From Cryoendolithus antarcticus (Eukaryota; Ascomycota; Dothideomycetes; Cladosporiales; Cladosporiaceae), in contig NAJO01000005.1 of assembly GCA_002077065.1 (NCBI GenBank), positions 310,001 to 374,000 of the forward strand: a stretch of DNA of 64,000 nucleotides, read 5' to 3'. Of this stretch, positions 1 to 12,154 are shown piece after piece. The notes under the pieces were generated by a model. The model saw only the letters and a list, made by a program, of their open reading frames with translations. It did no database searches and was not told the origin of the DNA. Positions within the stretch are counted from its first letter, which is position 1, and each line of letters begins with the position of its first letter. Position numbers and translations under genes: made by a program.

Positions 1-396
1 CGCCTGGACATCAATAATACGCCGAGGAGCAGTTCGCTGCAGGGCCTGGGTCTAGACTGGCTAGATCGCCGGAGTTGCCTCCATCTCCGCGCCAATCGTC
101 CCTCACGGATGAGCGAACACCAGCCCTGCAGATACACTGTCAAACCTGGACGCCACAAACCTGCGGGATCCTTGTCGCTGACGTCTTCGACCATTCAGAC
201 CCTTGCGGGCCACGCGAACTTGACATTATGGCGCATGGCTAATCTGCGGATGGTATTCTCGGAGCATATGTACTCGACTCCGGCAGCCACTGCAGGATAT
301 CCTGTGCATGTCAGTACTACATTCTCTCGAGAAAGGCACCTCCCATTCGGATGCGGTGAAAGGCACTCGTAATACGGTCTGGGTACTTCCTACGAC
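1..396. other. Left edge, unassigned open sequence
   Basis: No gene can be assigned. Frame 1 of the + strand is open from base 1 to a stop at 370-372 (123 codons), but it has no recognisable domain. A second frame is open from about base 72 to 242 and reads plausibly as protein. Either could be an upstream exon of the Zn2Cys6 gene that follows, or the 3' part of a gene cut by the window edge. Confidence 0.3.
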
Positions 397-1643
397 GTGG
401 TCGAACTCAACGGCCACTCCATACTCACCACCTATCTCGGAAGGTGTACTCGCTCGGGAGACATCCCCAAGATGGCACATCGGCGAAGTCCTCCACTCGT
501 ACCCGTCTTACCAGCTGCTTCGCCGCAACAAGGTCCTTCAGTACCCTCATTGCAGACTAAAACCTCAGACCCGTCCTCAGCTGAGGACAATGGACGAATT
601 GCACTGCTTAGAAGGCAGTCTTCCTCAGGTACGAGCGATGTCGATTCCGAGATCGCCTCAAGGATGCGCAAGAAGGCTGAGCCTGTGAAGAGTGCGTGCG
701 CTCAGTGTCAGAAGAGGAAGACGAAATGCTCTGGAGATCGTCCTATATGTCGTTTCTGCAGTGACCGAGGGCTCGAGTGCTCGTGGGACATCGGCGATGG
801 CATGACAAGGACAGCAGACCTGAAGCAGAAGCTGCATGCCGCGACTGGCCGCGGAGAAAAGCTGAAGAGGCTGCTGTCTGATGAGGCCACTCGAAGCGCG
901 GCAGTCAGACAGAAGTTGGAGGCTGCGGAGGAGCGGCAGGAAGATTTGAGCAGGCTGATGGAAGCCATGCGGTCGAGTACCGATCAGGTGTCCACAATGC
1001 TTCTTGCGCGACTACGACTAGGCGAGCCGATTGAGGACCTCATCGAGTCGGTGCGAGTATCCAACAATCCTTCACGCACAGATAATTCATCCACTCGACC
1101 GAGCCTGCGGTCAAGCACGAACTCATCCGGCTCTGGGTCTTCTGCATTTGCATCTTCTAGCTCTGGGTCTTCTTCGATTCGGTATGTGAATGTCCATCGC
1201 CTGCAGGAAGTCTGATCAACCGCTCACGCACAGCTAGGAACAGTGCCAGCTCAAACATCCCAACACTCAAAAGATCCTTGACACCTACAACACCTCCCAT
1301 GATGGAGCCGACGCAGCACAGAGCAGACTCCGGGCGAGGAGACCTCGGCGCATACATCGCTCCACGAGCAATCTTGTCACGACCATCTACAATGTCCATC
1401 GACACACGGCCAAGACCATCATATGGACGAGCAGAGACACGGACGCCCAGCATCAAGCAGGAGCAGGACATGTACATGTCGCCAACCTCACAGACCGGAG
1501 ATGCCCACGGTCAGGACATAAAGATGACCGGTGTACACGAAGATTGGCACGCAAGTGATGAGTACGCCGGATCGCCATATAACGTGCAAGGCCAACAACA
1601 GCCGCACACGCCGCCATTCCCACCTGCTGGCTTCGAGCGATGA
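397..1643 (+). CDS. Zn2Cys6 transcription factor (fungal C6 type)
   Basis: Two exons, 397-1181 and 1238-1643, joined across a 56 bp intron (donor GTATGTG at 1182, acceptor CTAG at 1237), give about 396 residues. A Zn2Cys6 cluster lies at Cys101, 104, 111, 117, 120 and 127, with spacing C-x2-C-x6-C-x5-C-x2-C-x6-C. It is followed by a charged helical stretch (about 135-215) that looks like a coiled-coil linker, then Ser/Thr/Pro-rich sequence. No large fungal-specific middle homology region is present. This class acts as nuclear sequence-specific DNA-binding regulators; the target is unknown. An earlier acceptor (CAG at 1233) would put a stop in frame, so CTAG was chosen. The start is uncertain: ATGs at 397, 470 and 664 are all in frame, and 5' exons may exist upstream. 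Confidence 0.75.
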
Positions 1644-2364
1644 CAACAATGGATGGTCACGTTTCCTGCAATTCAATCTTTTGATCATCCGCCCCATTAC
1701 TTCGAACAGCAATGCCATCATGGGCCGACACTCTGTGGCTAGCATGGTTGGCGCAGCATCTCTTCGATACTGCGGTTGCGAGCCTGCATCGCTAAGCTCA
1801 CTATCGAATTCTGTCAAACTCATACGTTCTCGAGGCATCCAAACCACACACACACCTACCCGCCCGGCGCCGTTTGCGAACACCACCAGACACAACAGAA
1901 CTACACAACAGTCGCAAGATCATAAATCGACCAAATAGATCCATCTCAAATTCCGGAACACGGCGTTCCAGGTACAGCGTACGCGAATTTACGAGTATTT
2001 CTGCTATTTCATCTCAGCGTTCTAGCATTCGTGTATATAGCGCATACCTCAAGCTAGACATGAAGTTCACGATGGAATACACAGACACTCCAGTTTCAGT
2101 CATTGTGAATCACTCTCTTTGCTGTCCCGCTTGGGTACTGACCGATCACAAGGGCCTCCTTGATTTGGGCCAACACACACAGCGCAGCTTTTGGTCCCAC
2201 TGTCAGCCATGAGCTATGTGAGTACTGGACGGACTCCAACTGTGGCCGGAAGTCGATTGTTGGGCCAGTGGCTCGACGGCAAACAGTTAGGGAAGGAGCG
2301 AAAATCTTGCCGTTACTTCCTGGTTTCTTGGTATTATATTTATTTTGGTAGACATCACCCTCAA
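1644..2364. other. Intergenic region
   Basis: This is the 3' flank of the Zn2Cys6 gene. It holds only short open frames without recognisable domains, and nothing else that I can support. Confidence 0.4.
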
Positions 2365-2438
2365 GTCTGGTTAGCTCAGTTGGTTAGAGCGTGGTGCTAA
2401 TAACGCCAAGGTCGCGAGTTCGACCCTCGTGTAAGCTT
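2365..2438 (+). tRNA. tRNA-Ile(AAT)-like sequence, acceptor stem degraded (possible pseudogene)
   Basis: The core folds as a tRNA. The D arm is GCTC/GAGC at 2374-2377/2387-2390. The anticodon arm is TGGTG/CGCCA with loop CTAATAA (anticodon AAT, 2399-2401). The variable loop is AGGTC. The T arm is GCGAG/CTCGT around TTCGACC. Internal Pol III A-box and B-box consensus sequences are both present. The acceptor strands, 2365-2371 and 2431-2437, pair poorly: two mismatches and three G-T wobbles in seven positions. A functional tRNA normally pairs all seven, so this is either a pseudogene or a mutated copy. It sits alone between genes. Confidence 0.55.
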
Positions 2439-2508
2439 CTCTGCAAGACTTCACGAGTGTTCCGCCCAAGTACTGACTGGTTTCCAGACTGGACAGCAGA
2501 TCACAATA

Positions 2509-2516
2509 TTTTTTTT
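2509..2516 (+). terminator. T8 run, possible Pol III terminator
   Basis: A run of eight T lies about 70 nt past the tRNA-like sequence. Pol III stops at such runs, so a transcript from the internal promoter could end here. The distance is longer than usual for a tRNA gene. Confidence 0.3.
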
Positions 2517-2958
2517 CGAATCTTTGGCTTGGATCTCTAGCGTCACTTTGACCGTTATAAATCTCTCTGATGACTGTCAATCCTACGGTGACTATGTTTC
2601 ATAGACGTGTCAGGAGGCGTTTACGGATGTGGAGGTAGGGCGAATAGATCGTGTGTATGCAGAATTGCTACAAACTCCTTAGCGGCTTGCTTTCCGCTTC
2701 AAGCGCGGTAAGATCGTGCGTGATCGATGCTACGATCGTTCTTGCGTCTTCTGGCCATTGGTATGGCCCTGAAACAACCCTCAGCCACGGTTGGGCCTAC
2801 ACCGGGTAGCTGCTGTTTTACTGGTGGTGCTGTCCGGCCACTCGTAGGCCGTCACGACCGTCCAGCCACGACTCAAGCTTAGCTTATCATTGCACTAGAA
2901 TTGATGTCGCGATTGCATCACTCCACCATCTTCTTCCACTTCCCAAAACAAACTCCGC
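2517..2958. other. Intergenic region
   Basis: Includes the 3' flank of eIF3h on the minus strand. No gene or repeat is seen. Confidence 0.4.
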
Positions 2959-4133
2959 TCACGCCTCATTCCCCGGCAACAGACTGCCTCGCACGCCGAA
3001 CATCTTTCCGCTGACCGTCGCACCAAACCCATCAACCTGCCTCGCATACTGCTCAACCTGCCTTCCCACAAGCAACGCCTCCAACCGACTTGGCTCGACA
3101 GGCAACTTGAACAACTTCGTCCACTCGTTCTCATCCAGCGCCGGCTGCCCAGCCGCCGTCCGCGCAGCATTCTCCGCTTTCCGCTTGACCTGCCATGCAC
3201 TGACTTTAGTCTGCTCACGCTGCGTAGCGCGCTGCCAGTATTGGAAGTTGTTCTGCTCGGTCGTGTGGGCTTCGATGCTGTCGAGGAGGAGATCGCAGGT
3301 TTTCTCAAGGAAGGGGTCGATGCTGAGGTCTAGGGCGTCAAAGTTTGGCACTAGAGGTGTTGGTGTGAGGTCTGGGTTGTGGGTGAGAGAAGCGAGAGAG
3401 GTGGGGAAAGGGAGGGTGGCGTTGTTTGGTGGGGCGTTTGGCAGGGTGTGGAGGAGAGACGTTAGGAGATGGGAGTTGTGGACTTTGAGGGGGAGTTCGA
3501 GGAGGATGTCCTGGAAGCGGAGATTGGACTTTTGGAGGCTGTACGTGGTGTTAGTATTGGTACATAGATGCAGTCACACTGGATTGACAAGACAAACCTC
3601 TCTGTGTTGAACTTGCCCTCCTTGTACGCAGCCATGAAGGACGGACTGAGCCTGTACGCCTTCATGTTCACGCCACCAGCCGAACTCCTCGACACATCAA
3701 AGACCAGCGCCAGTGACTTCTCATCCGCCGCCTTCTGGTAGAAGAACTGGTTCTCCACGAACCCAGCGCTGACAAAGTTGCCCATACTCGCACTCATGTA
3801 CCACCCCACGTTCTGCGCGTCCACGTTCACCTCCCTCAGCAGCTTGACCATCTCATTCTGATACGTCACATTGCTCTTCGCTCGTGGAGCTGCGAGGGCT
3901 AGTGTTGAGGGGTCGGGCGTGTGGTAGGAGTCTTGCTGTGCCGAGGGATCTGGTACTGCCGCCGGGAAGGGAAAGCTATTGGTGATTTGGAGTTGATTGC
4001 CGACGTCCATGCCTACTAGGCAGCCTGTTGCGGTGGTAGGGAAGGTACTGCTGGCGTGTTTGATGATGCGCATTACGACGAGGGCTTCGATTTGCGCTTC
4101 TGTGGGCGCGCTTTGGGATGTTGCGTTCGCCAT
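2959..4133 (-). CDS. EIF3H: Translation initiation factor eIF3 subunit h
   Basis: Exons 4133-3598 and 3538-2959 with a 59 bp intron give 371 residues. The N-terminal two-fifths is an MPN domain, opening with [15 protein letters not shown] and continuing through TGCLVGMD and [14 protein letters not shown]. The JAMM metal-binding histidines of deubiquitinases are absent, as expected for the structural MPN subunits of eIF3. The C-terminal half is helical and charged ([20 protein letters not shown]). The protein is a cytoplasmic part of the eIF3 complex, which assembles the 43S pre-initiation complex on mRNA. The start is the first ATG of the MPN frame and gives the family's usual length. The intron falls between NTE and [17 protein letters not shown], a contiguous family region, which supports the splice model. 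Confidence 0.9.
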
Positions 4134-6554
4134 GCTGGGTGGTCGTGTGTTGGCAGGTCGGGATCAGTGTATCTGTGTACTATCCGATTTTCCGGTACCT
4201 AGGAAGTTATTTGGAAGGTGACTACAGTTCCTGATTGCCGTGTTGAATCCCTGGAAGTCTGTTCGATGTCACACTCATCTCGCCAAGATTTCCTGTGGTG
4301 GTTCGAAAGTGCGGCGGAATGAGTTCCGCCTCAGGCCATCACTCTCGGGCGCGTTATTCGACTTCCACCATCACTCCTCCTTTCATCACCCACCACATAC
4401 ATCCATCATCATGATCTTCATATATCATCGCCGCCGCTCCGCCAAGGCGCAGCAGGCGATCGACTAAGCTGATACCCGTCTGCCATACTCGTTGGGCACC
4501 CGATGTCGTCGCCGTCTGTTGCTGCTCCAGCCAGTCGCCTGAGCTCATCTCTGACCTCACTTCATCCATCAAAAGAGACGATATCCATCAAGTCGGCATC
4601 TCACCGTCGCTGAGGGTCGTTGACTGGCCTCGGTCAGCGGGCTCACGAGTGCATTGAGCGCCCGCCGACAGGTTTGACCAGCTGCGCTGCTCAGGAGGCA
4701 TATTCGTCGCCTTCACGACTTGCCGGCGCGTGCATTGAGAACCAGCTCTCCACTTGTTGAGCGAGCTGGGAAAGTATCGGGCAAGTATAATGCACTCGAA
4801 TCACCGCAGCGATGACGGGCCACAACTGTAGGTCATGCCACATGCGCTTCAGTGTGCCTTCGCATAGCATACGCGTACCATGGTCTCGCTGCCGTGGCCT
4901 CGATCAGGTCTCCAGCCAGAGGTGACAGGTAGAGAGCTTCATGAGATCGTAAGTCGGATACTCTACGTCCCGTCCAATCCAGATCTGCTACGCGGCGAAG
5001 CAAACACTTTCATCACTTCTCCCCCTTGACATTCAGCGCTATTCACCGACTGCGATGTCCGCAAGCGGCTATGACACCCCCGCGCGACTCAGCGGCAGCC
5101 TATGGTCTCTCTCTGCGTTTGTTCTCCATCTAACTTCAGCAAACGGTAATTCTTTGCTATCACCATGGGCATGTGCCCTCATGCCCTGTCTCCTGACATT
5201 GCCGCGGCTGGCGCTCACGACCGTGCTCAAGCCGCCATGCCATTGCAGTTGTCTCTTTCGACCGTGGGAACAAAGATACGAAGCTGCCAAACACAACACG
5301 CCATGGTCGTACATATCGCAAGGCTGAACGTATATTCTACGACCCTCGACAGCGCCACCTCGCTTCATATCTAGTGCTGTTGCTGTTTGAGACGACCGTC
5401 TGCAGTGCTACAATGAGTATTCGCTTACTTCGCTACAATACAATCGCCGTCCCTAGGTTAGGAGACTTCCGATTCAGCGCCAGACTCGACCAGGCTACGA
5501 TCTCGACAACGTCCACTGGTCTCTGCACTGCAGCATACACTGTGTATTGGTGGTACTCAGACTCACTCTGGATGGAGCGCTCCCTCTGCGTGTAAGCCAC
5601 CACTGATCACCAGGACCTTCCAAGATTGTATCTTACCATTGACAGCATTCTTGCTCATAACTCTGGACGGACACAATGTACCAACGAGCATGGCCGCTCA
5701 CTATGTACCTATCTAGAGCACTCAAATAATATCACATTGCACTCAGCAAACACGCACTTCACATGCCCTTGATGCCTCTTACAGACCAAAGGGTGCACGC
5801 ATTCGCAGTGCTTGATCGTCAATCCTTACAATGCAATAGGCTTCAATGTAGTTCAGATGAACCAGACAGAGGTATTCAGCTCACCTGCCGTTGCCTCTGC
5901 GGTAGCCAATCGTAGCGTCCCAGATGGATGACCTCCCGGCGCCTTGGCGGGCGCGCCCTCCCTTGTGACTTTCGATCTCCGCGATCTTCCTTCCCTCCAC
6001 TCGACACCTAGCCCAATACTGCACCACACCCACTCAACTCTCACATATTGTTTTGCCGCGTCTCTCGTTACAGATATGGCCTGTAAGTGATTGCTCACAC
6101 TCTTCCAGTCATAGATTGATCGACGCACCTCGCTGTCGGCGTCACGCGAGCTGTGCCTCGTCGCCTTACTTTGCCGAGCCTCGATCTGGATATAGGCCTC
6201 CACCAGCATTTGCTACTCGACTCTACACCTTCGGCACTGGCGAATCGAATACAGTGACTGTGCATTCACGACATACTTGATGACAAGTGGATCGGGATCG
6301 TCACTCGACACTGCCGGCGCTCATCACTGCCATCCTGACTCTTGGCCGATTTCCCGGGCGGACATTGCTACAACACGGTCACTACCGGTACTCACTCGAA
6401 ACTTTGAGGGAACTGGTCGCCGGTACTTGGAAACCCTCTCTGCCAATTTTGAAGTGATTCCATGCACTGTATCCTGAGCTACACTCGCTAACTTCTGCTC
6501 CTCTTCTCAGCGGGGTACATATTACCCTACGCCCCGGCCCACTCCCTCAACGAA
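4134..6554. other. Long gene-free region upstream of CHD1
   Basis: About 2.4 kb between divergent eIF3h and CHD1. No open frame here has a recognisable domain or plausible splice continuation. A polypyrimidine tract and CTTCTCAG at about 6500-6511 could be the acceptor of a 5' UTR intron of CHD1, so part of this region may be its leader. It may also contain promoters or a non-coding RNA, but I see no direct evidence for one. Confidence 0.4.
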
Positions 6555-9500
6555 ATGGCCACTATGAATGGCCATGCCAACGGCCACAGTCAACCGCTCT
6601 TCAGCCCTTCGCCAGTCGGCGCTGGACCCGAGAGCCCTCTCTCAGACGTCAACGATGCTATACCAGAAGTCCAGACGATACGTCCACAGGACATAGGTGG
6701 ATCAGACGAAGATGCTGCGCATGATATGGCTACCTCGGAGCTCGAAGAGGACGATGAGGGAGATGAGCAAGACGCGGACTTCGACGAGGAGACGCCGCCG
6801 CCCGTGGGTACAAACGGGGTGCATCACGATGGGTCATCCTCAGACGAGGACATCAGACCGAACAAGCGTAAGGCGTTGGTGAATGATGATGATTTGATGA
6901 AGGAGAACCCAGAGCTTTATGGCCTGCGTCGAAGTGTGAGTCCGTCCACTTTGCACTGCGGGTCGCTGTACTGACTGCTTCGCACAGGGTCGAGCACGTC
7001 CGAGCCGTAGACTGGTATGTACGTCTCCGCGACAGCATTGTCATACACCCGACTGACCACATCGTAGGCGGATACTAGTGATGAGGACCAAGACTCGGAC
7101 GCCATTAACACTGGCAGCAGACGTAAGCGTCAAAAGACCTCAGGCCACCCAGGTATGCCGCCGCTTCTCTCCACCTCACATACATGCAAAGTACTGTCGC
7201 TAACGTTTATAAGCTTCAACACGCCTAAGCAATGTCACATCAGGGCAGGACGATGACTCAGAAGCTGACGATGCCTACGGCGCCGCCAAAGGCCGCGCCT
7301 TCGCCAAGAAGCACAGGAAGATGCAAGGTGCCACCTCCAACGGCGGCACACCACAACTTGGCGAAGTCCGCTTCTCTTCACGACGTGCTGGCAAGGTCAC
7401 GACGTATAACGATGATGATGAGCTCGGCTTGAGTGACGAGATGGACACGGAGGACATCGCGGATAACTACATCTACGAGCCTGTCGGCCCTGCTGTCGAC
7501 CTTGTTCTCAACCACAGGGAACGGGAGAGCAGAGGTAAGAACGTCGTCCTCTTACACTATGTCATCGGCTAACATGATATGCAGATCCCGAGAACCCTCT
7601 CAAGAAAGATCCACTGAATCCGCACAAGAAAGACTTCGAGTACTTGGTATGTTACGCCCGCAAATGTATGTTGGCGACATCGCTGACGGTCACCAGATCA
7701 AATGGCAAAGCCAAGCACACTATCACGCCACATGGGAAAACTGGGACAATCTCAAAGACCTGAAGGGCTTCCGTCGAGTAGAGAACTACTTCCGCAAGAT
7801 CATACTGCTGCAGATCGACATGCTCGACCCTGACATGCCGCCCGAAAACCGAGAAAAGTGGAATCTGGATCGCGAGACCTATCTCGAGGAGCTCAGCGAG
7901 TACTCGAAAGTCGAGCGCGTCATCGGAGCTGAAGAGGGCGACGCCGGCATGGAGTACTATGTGAAGTGGAAGAGTTTGCCATATGACTTCTGCACCTGGG
8001 AGGCTGCATCACTCGTCAGTGACCTCGCACAAGGCGAGATCGACCGCTACCTTGACAGATCATCACGACACCTAGTCTCCAATGCGAGAGAGTCCAGTCT
8101 GGCCACTCGATCAGACTACAAGCCCTTCCGCGTGCAGCCCGAGTACATCGTGGGCGGCCAACTCCGAGAGTTCCAGATTCATGGTCTCAACTTCTTGGCC
8201 CATCACTGGTGCAAAGGCAACAACGTTATCCTTGCCGACGAAATGGGTCTGGGCAAGACTGTACAGACTGTGTCCTTCATGGAGTGGCTAAGACGGGAGC
8301 GAGGTCAGCAAGGACCCTTCATCGTTGTCGTGCCTCTGTCAACTATGCACGCGTGGGCTGACACCTTCAACTTCTGGACCCCCGAGCTCAACTACGTGGT
8401 CTACAACGGAAACGATACTGCGCGCAAGATCATTCGCGATCATGAGCTACTTGTCGATCCTCGGAATTACAAGAAAACAAAGTTCAACGTCATGCTCACC
8501 ACATACGAGTATGTCTTGCAAGACTCGGGCTTCCTGTCGCAGCTTAAGTGGCAATTTATGGCGGTCGATGAGGCTCATCGCCTCAAGAACCGAGACTCTC
8601 AGCTATATGCCAAGCTTCGAGAGTTCGGCTCCCCCAGCAGATTGCTCATCACCGGCACGCCCATGCAGAACACCCTCAGCGAGCTAGCGGCACTCATGGA
8701 CTTCCTGATGCCTGGCAAGGTGACCGTCGACGAAGGCATTGATCTCGCTTCCGAAGGCGCAGGTCAGAAAATTGCTGAGCTCACCAACGCCATCTCACCC
8801 TACATGATTCGGCGCACGAAGCAGAAGGTCGAGAGCGATCTCCCTCCCAAGACCGAGAAGATTATCCGTGTCGAGCTTGCCGATGTGCAGCTCGAGTACT
8901 ACAAGAACATCCTCACGCGGAATTATGCCGCGCTCAACGCCGGACCCAAGGCACAGAAGACGTCACTGCTCAACATCATGATGGAGCTGAAGAAGGCTAG
9001 CAATCACGCGTTCATGTTCCCCAATGCAGAGGAGCGCATACTGGAGGGTACGGATGGCACACGCGAGGACCAGCTGAAGGCACTCATCACTAGCAGTGGC
9101 AAGATGATGCTACTAGATCGTCTGCTGACGAAGTTGAAGAAGGATGGCCACCGAGTGCTGATCTTCAGTCAGATGGTGAAGATGCTTGATATCCTCGGCG
9201 ACTACCTCAATCTGCGCGGCTATCAGTTCCAAAGACTTGATGGTACGATTGCTGCTGGACCGAGGCGAGTCGCCATTGAGCATTTCAATGCTCCTGGCAG
9301 TCAGGACTTCACTTTCTTGCTGTCTACCCGCGCTGGTGGGCTTGGCATCAATCTCATGACTGCCGATACCGTCATCCTATTTGACTCCGATTGGAATCCT
9401 CAAGCTGATCTGCAAGCCATGGCTCGTGCTCATCGTATTGGTCAGAAGAACCCCGTCACCATCTACCGGCTCGTTTCGAAGGACACCGTCGAGGAAGAAG

Positions 9501-11515
9501 TCCTTGAGCGTGCACGCAACAAGCTCATGCTGGAGTTTATCACAATCCAGCGAGGCGTTACGGATAAGGACAACAGCGACTTGCGGGAGAAGCTGGTCAA
9601 GGCAGGCGAGAAAGCTGTGGAGCCCACTTCATCTGACGAGATCTCACGCATCCTCAAGAAGCGCGGTCAGAAGATGTTCGAACAGAGCGGCAACCAACGC
9701 AAGCTTGAAGAGCTCGATATTGATGCTGTGCTCGAGAACGCCGAAGAACACAAGACCGAACAGCCCGAAGGCATGACGACAGATGGTGGTGAGGAGTTCT
9801 TACGAAGCTTCGAGTACACTGATGTCAAGCTCGACCTTGAGTGGGATCAGATTATACCCAAGACCGAGCTCGACAAGATCAAGGAAGAAGAGCGCAAGGC
9901 GAAGGAGGCGGCTGATATGGAGCTCATCATCGGCGAGAACCAGCCTCGCAAGCGTAGAGCGCCTGTGGACGAGGCGCGCGAGCAGCGTGCAGCCAAGAAG
10001 CGCGCTAGGGACCTCGCTGCTGAGACTGCCGCTGCAGATGCAAGCTCCGATGAGGAGTCTGATCGGGGTGCTGATCCGAGCCGGCCGCTGGGCGAGAAGG
10101 AGTGCCGTAACCTCATACGGGCGTTTGAACGCTATGGCCACATTGAGGAGCGCCGGGAAGATGTCCTCCGCGAAGCGCGACTACTGCACCGTGACTACGA
10201 AGTCGTCCGTGCTACGCTGCACGAGGTTATCGATCTGGCTGACAAGCTACTTCGCGAGGAGGCTGACCGAGTTGCGGACCTGGAGCGCTCAACTGGCAAG
10301 CCTATCACGAAGAAGGAGCGCAAGAGCATCCTATTCGACTTCCGCGGCGTCAAGCGCATCAACGCCGAGACGATCAAGGAACGCCCAGCCGACATGCACA
10401 TGATCGCTGTGCAGGTCGCTGGCAGCAGTGACATCAGGAACTTCCGCATTCCTGAGGCTCAGAAGCCCGCGACGTACACTTGCAATTGGGGTGCTCGCGA
10501 GGACGGTATGCTAGTCGTTGGTATCTCACGCCACGGAATGGGTGCTTGGTCGGCCATTCGCGATGACCCGGAGCTGCAGATGAGCGACAAGCTCTTCCTA
10601 GAAGAGCATCGCGTCGGACAAAAGGAGGAGCGCGAGAAGGGCGAGCAAAAGCTGGCCAAGTCTCCAGGCGCAGTCCACCTAGTACGCCGGTCTGGCTACC
10701 TCGTCAGTGTATTGCGCGACAAGACCAGCAACGGCGCCAACGAGGCCGCTCGCCGAGCTCTCGAGAACCATCATCGCAACAACCGCAAGCACGGCAGCTT
10801 CCACGGCCGCACATCTCTCAATGGCCCTCTTCAATCTGCCAGCCCGGGGCCAGGTCAGATGCGCAAGCCCGGTCACCACGATCACAGAGGCCAGATGCGC
10901 CCGCAATCGCAAGGCTCGCCGAACGGACATACCAGGCCCATGAGTGCCATAGACCACGAGCGTATTCGTCAACGCCAGGCTCAGCAACCTCGCCCCGGTC
11001 ACCACCGCACACACTCCTCGCACCTTACGAATGGCGCCGCTGCCCCGCCTCCAGTCTCCGAAGCCGACAAAGAGCTTGTCGCCACACTTGCCACCATCTC
11101 GGACACGCTCAAGATGGCCGTCAACTGTAACAAGCGCAATTTCCCCGACGATAAGGTCCGGCTGGCAAATATGAAGACCAGTCTCGTGACTATTGGGAAG
11201 CATATTGACGGGAAGGCTGCTGGGGATGAGAAGTTACATGCAAGGTTGTGGGATTGGGTCAGTAATCGGCATTGGCCGCAGAGTAAGAAAGTTGAACAGA
11301 AGGCTTCAGGGAGCACGTTGAAGGCTATGTACGAGAAGATTGCGAAGAACATGGGGCCGCCTGCTGCGCCAGCTGCTTCGGCTGCTCCGACTGCGGGAGG
11401 GGCTCCAAAGGTGGAGGTGGAGGTGAAGAAGGAGGATGGGAAGGAGAGTGGTGCTGCGGCCGAGATCAAGAAAGAGGTGGTTGTCAAGGATGATCTCAAG
11501 AAGGCGGACGTCTAG
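6555..11515 (+). CDS. CHD1: Chromodomain helicase CHD1 (SNF2-family nucleosome remodeller)
   Basis: Six exons (6555-6935, 6988-7014, 7068-7152, 7244-7534, 7585-7646, 7697-11515) encode about 1554 residues, the usual CHD1 size. In order: an acidic N-terminus; tandem chromodomains (KWQSQAHYHATWENW near 285, YYVKWKSLPYDFCTWEA near 375); the SNF2 ATPase with Walker A DEMGLGKT near 463-470 and DEAH at 573-576; a helicase C-terminal domain; a SANT/SLIDE-like DNA-binding region; and a CHCT domain (about 1410-1500, KMAVNCNKRNFPDDKVRL). CHD1 slides and spaces nucleosomes on transcribed genes, and the chromodomains recognise methylated H3K4 in several species. Exon 2 is only 27 nt. The end is Lys/Glu/Ala-rich. 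All junctions keep frame and rebuild family sequence. Confidence 0.93.
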
Positions 11516-12154
11516 GTGACTAGGCTGCTGGGAGTGGGATATGGGCTGTTTTCGACTAGATGCTAGAAGGGGTTATAGAGAGGTGCATCGGTCGCTCGGC
11601 TCGCTTGGGTTGAAAAGCGTTTTGCTGCATAGAGACTTGTTGGGCATGGGATGGGTGATGTGTACATGGAACGTCTGGATTGATAGATGTGGCACTGAAG
11701 GGCATAGCAGGTGTTCGAACTGAGCCGATGGAAATGTACGGTGAACTGTAGCTAGCTGTGGCGAAACAAAAGCTTGGCTCTGAGAGTCAGTTGGTGTCAA
11801 TCCCGTCCGCATCCTTTCCAGACTTCTTCCTCCCGTGTCTACACCAGCACTTTGTCTCCCGTCGCCTTCCTGCGTCGTGGCGCTCATCAATAGTTCCACG
11901 CCCTGGCAGCACCGCAAGTAGGCAAGCGCGGCCCTGAGGGTCTAAACAGTGGCGCGCGATCTGTACCGCGGCGGAGCTGGCTGGTAGTAAGGCGTCGCCA
12001 AGGACGGTCAAAGTTGGTAGGTGAGAGAGATACATATATCCTTCGCAGCCCTCAAGACATTCCTTCTCTCATCTTCAAGCTCGTCGGTCTTCTCAAATTC
12101 CTCATCTCCAGAGCGATATCTTTCTTGGAGTACAATTTCTTACAGCGCGTCATA
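11516..12154. other. Intergenic region
   Basis: CHD1 3' UTR and the promoter of the HAD gene. CT-rich sequence at about 12050-12120 precedes the next start. Nothing else supported. Confidence 0.4.

Noticed and set aside
10679..11203. 174-codon minus-strand frame
   Set aside because: Antisense to the C-terminal exon of CHD1; the + strand has clear CHCT homology.
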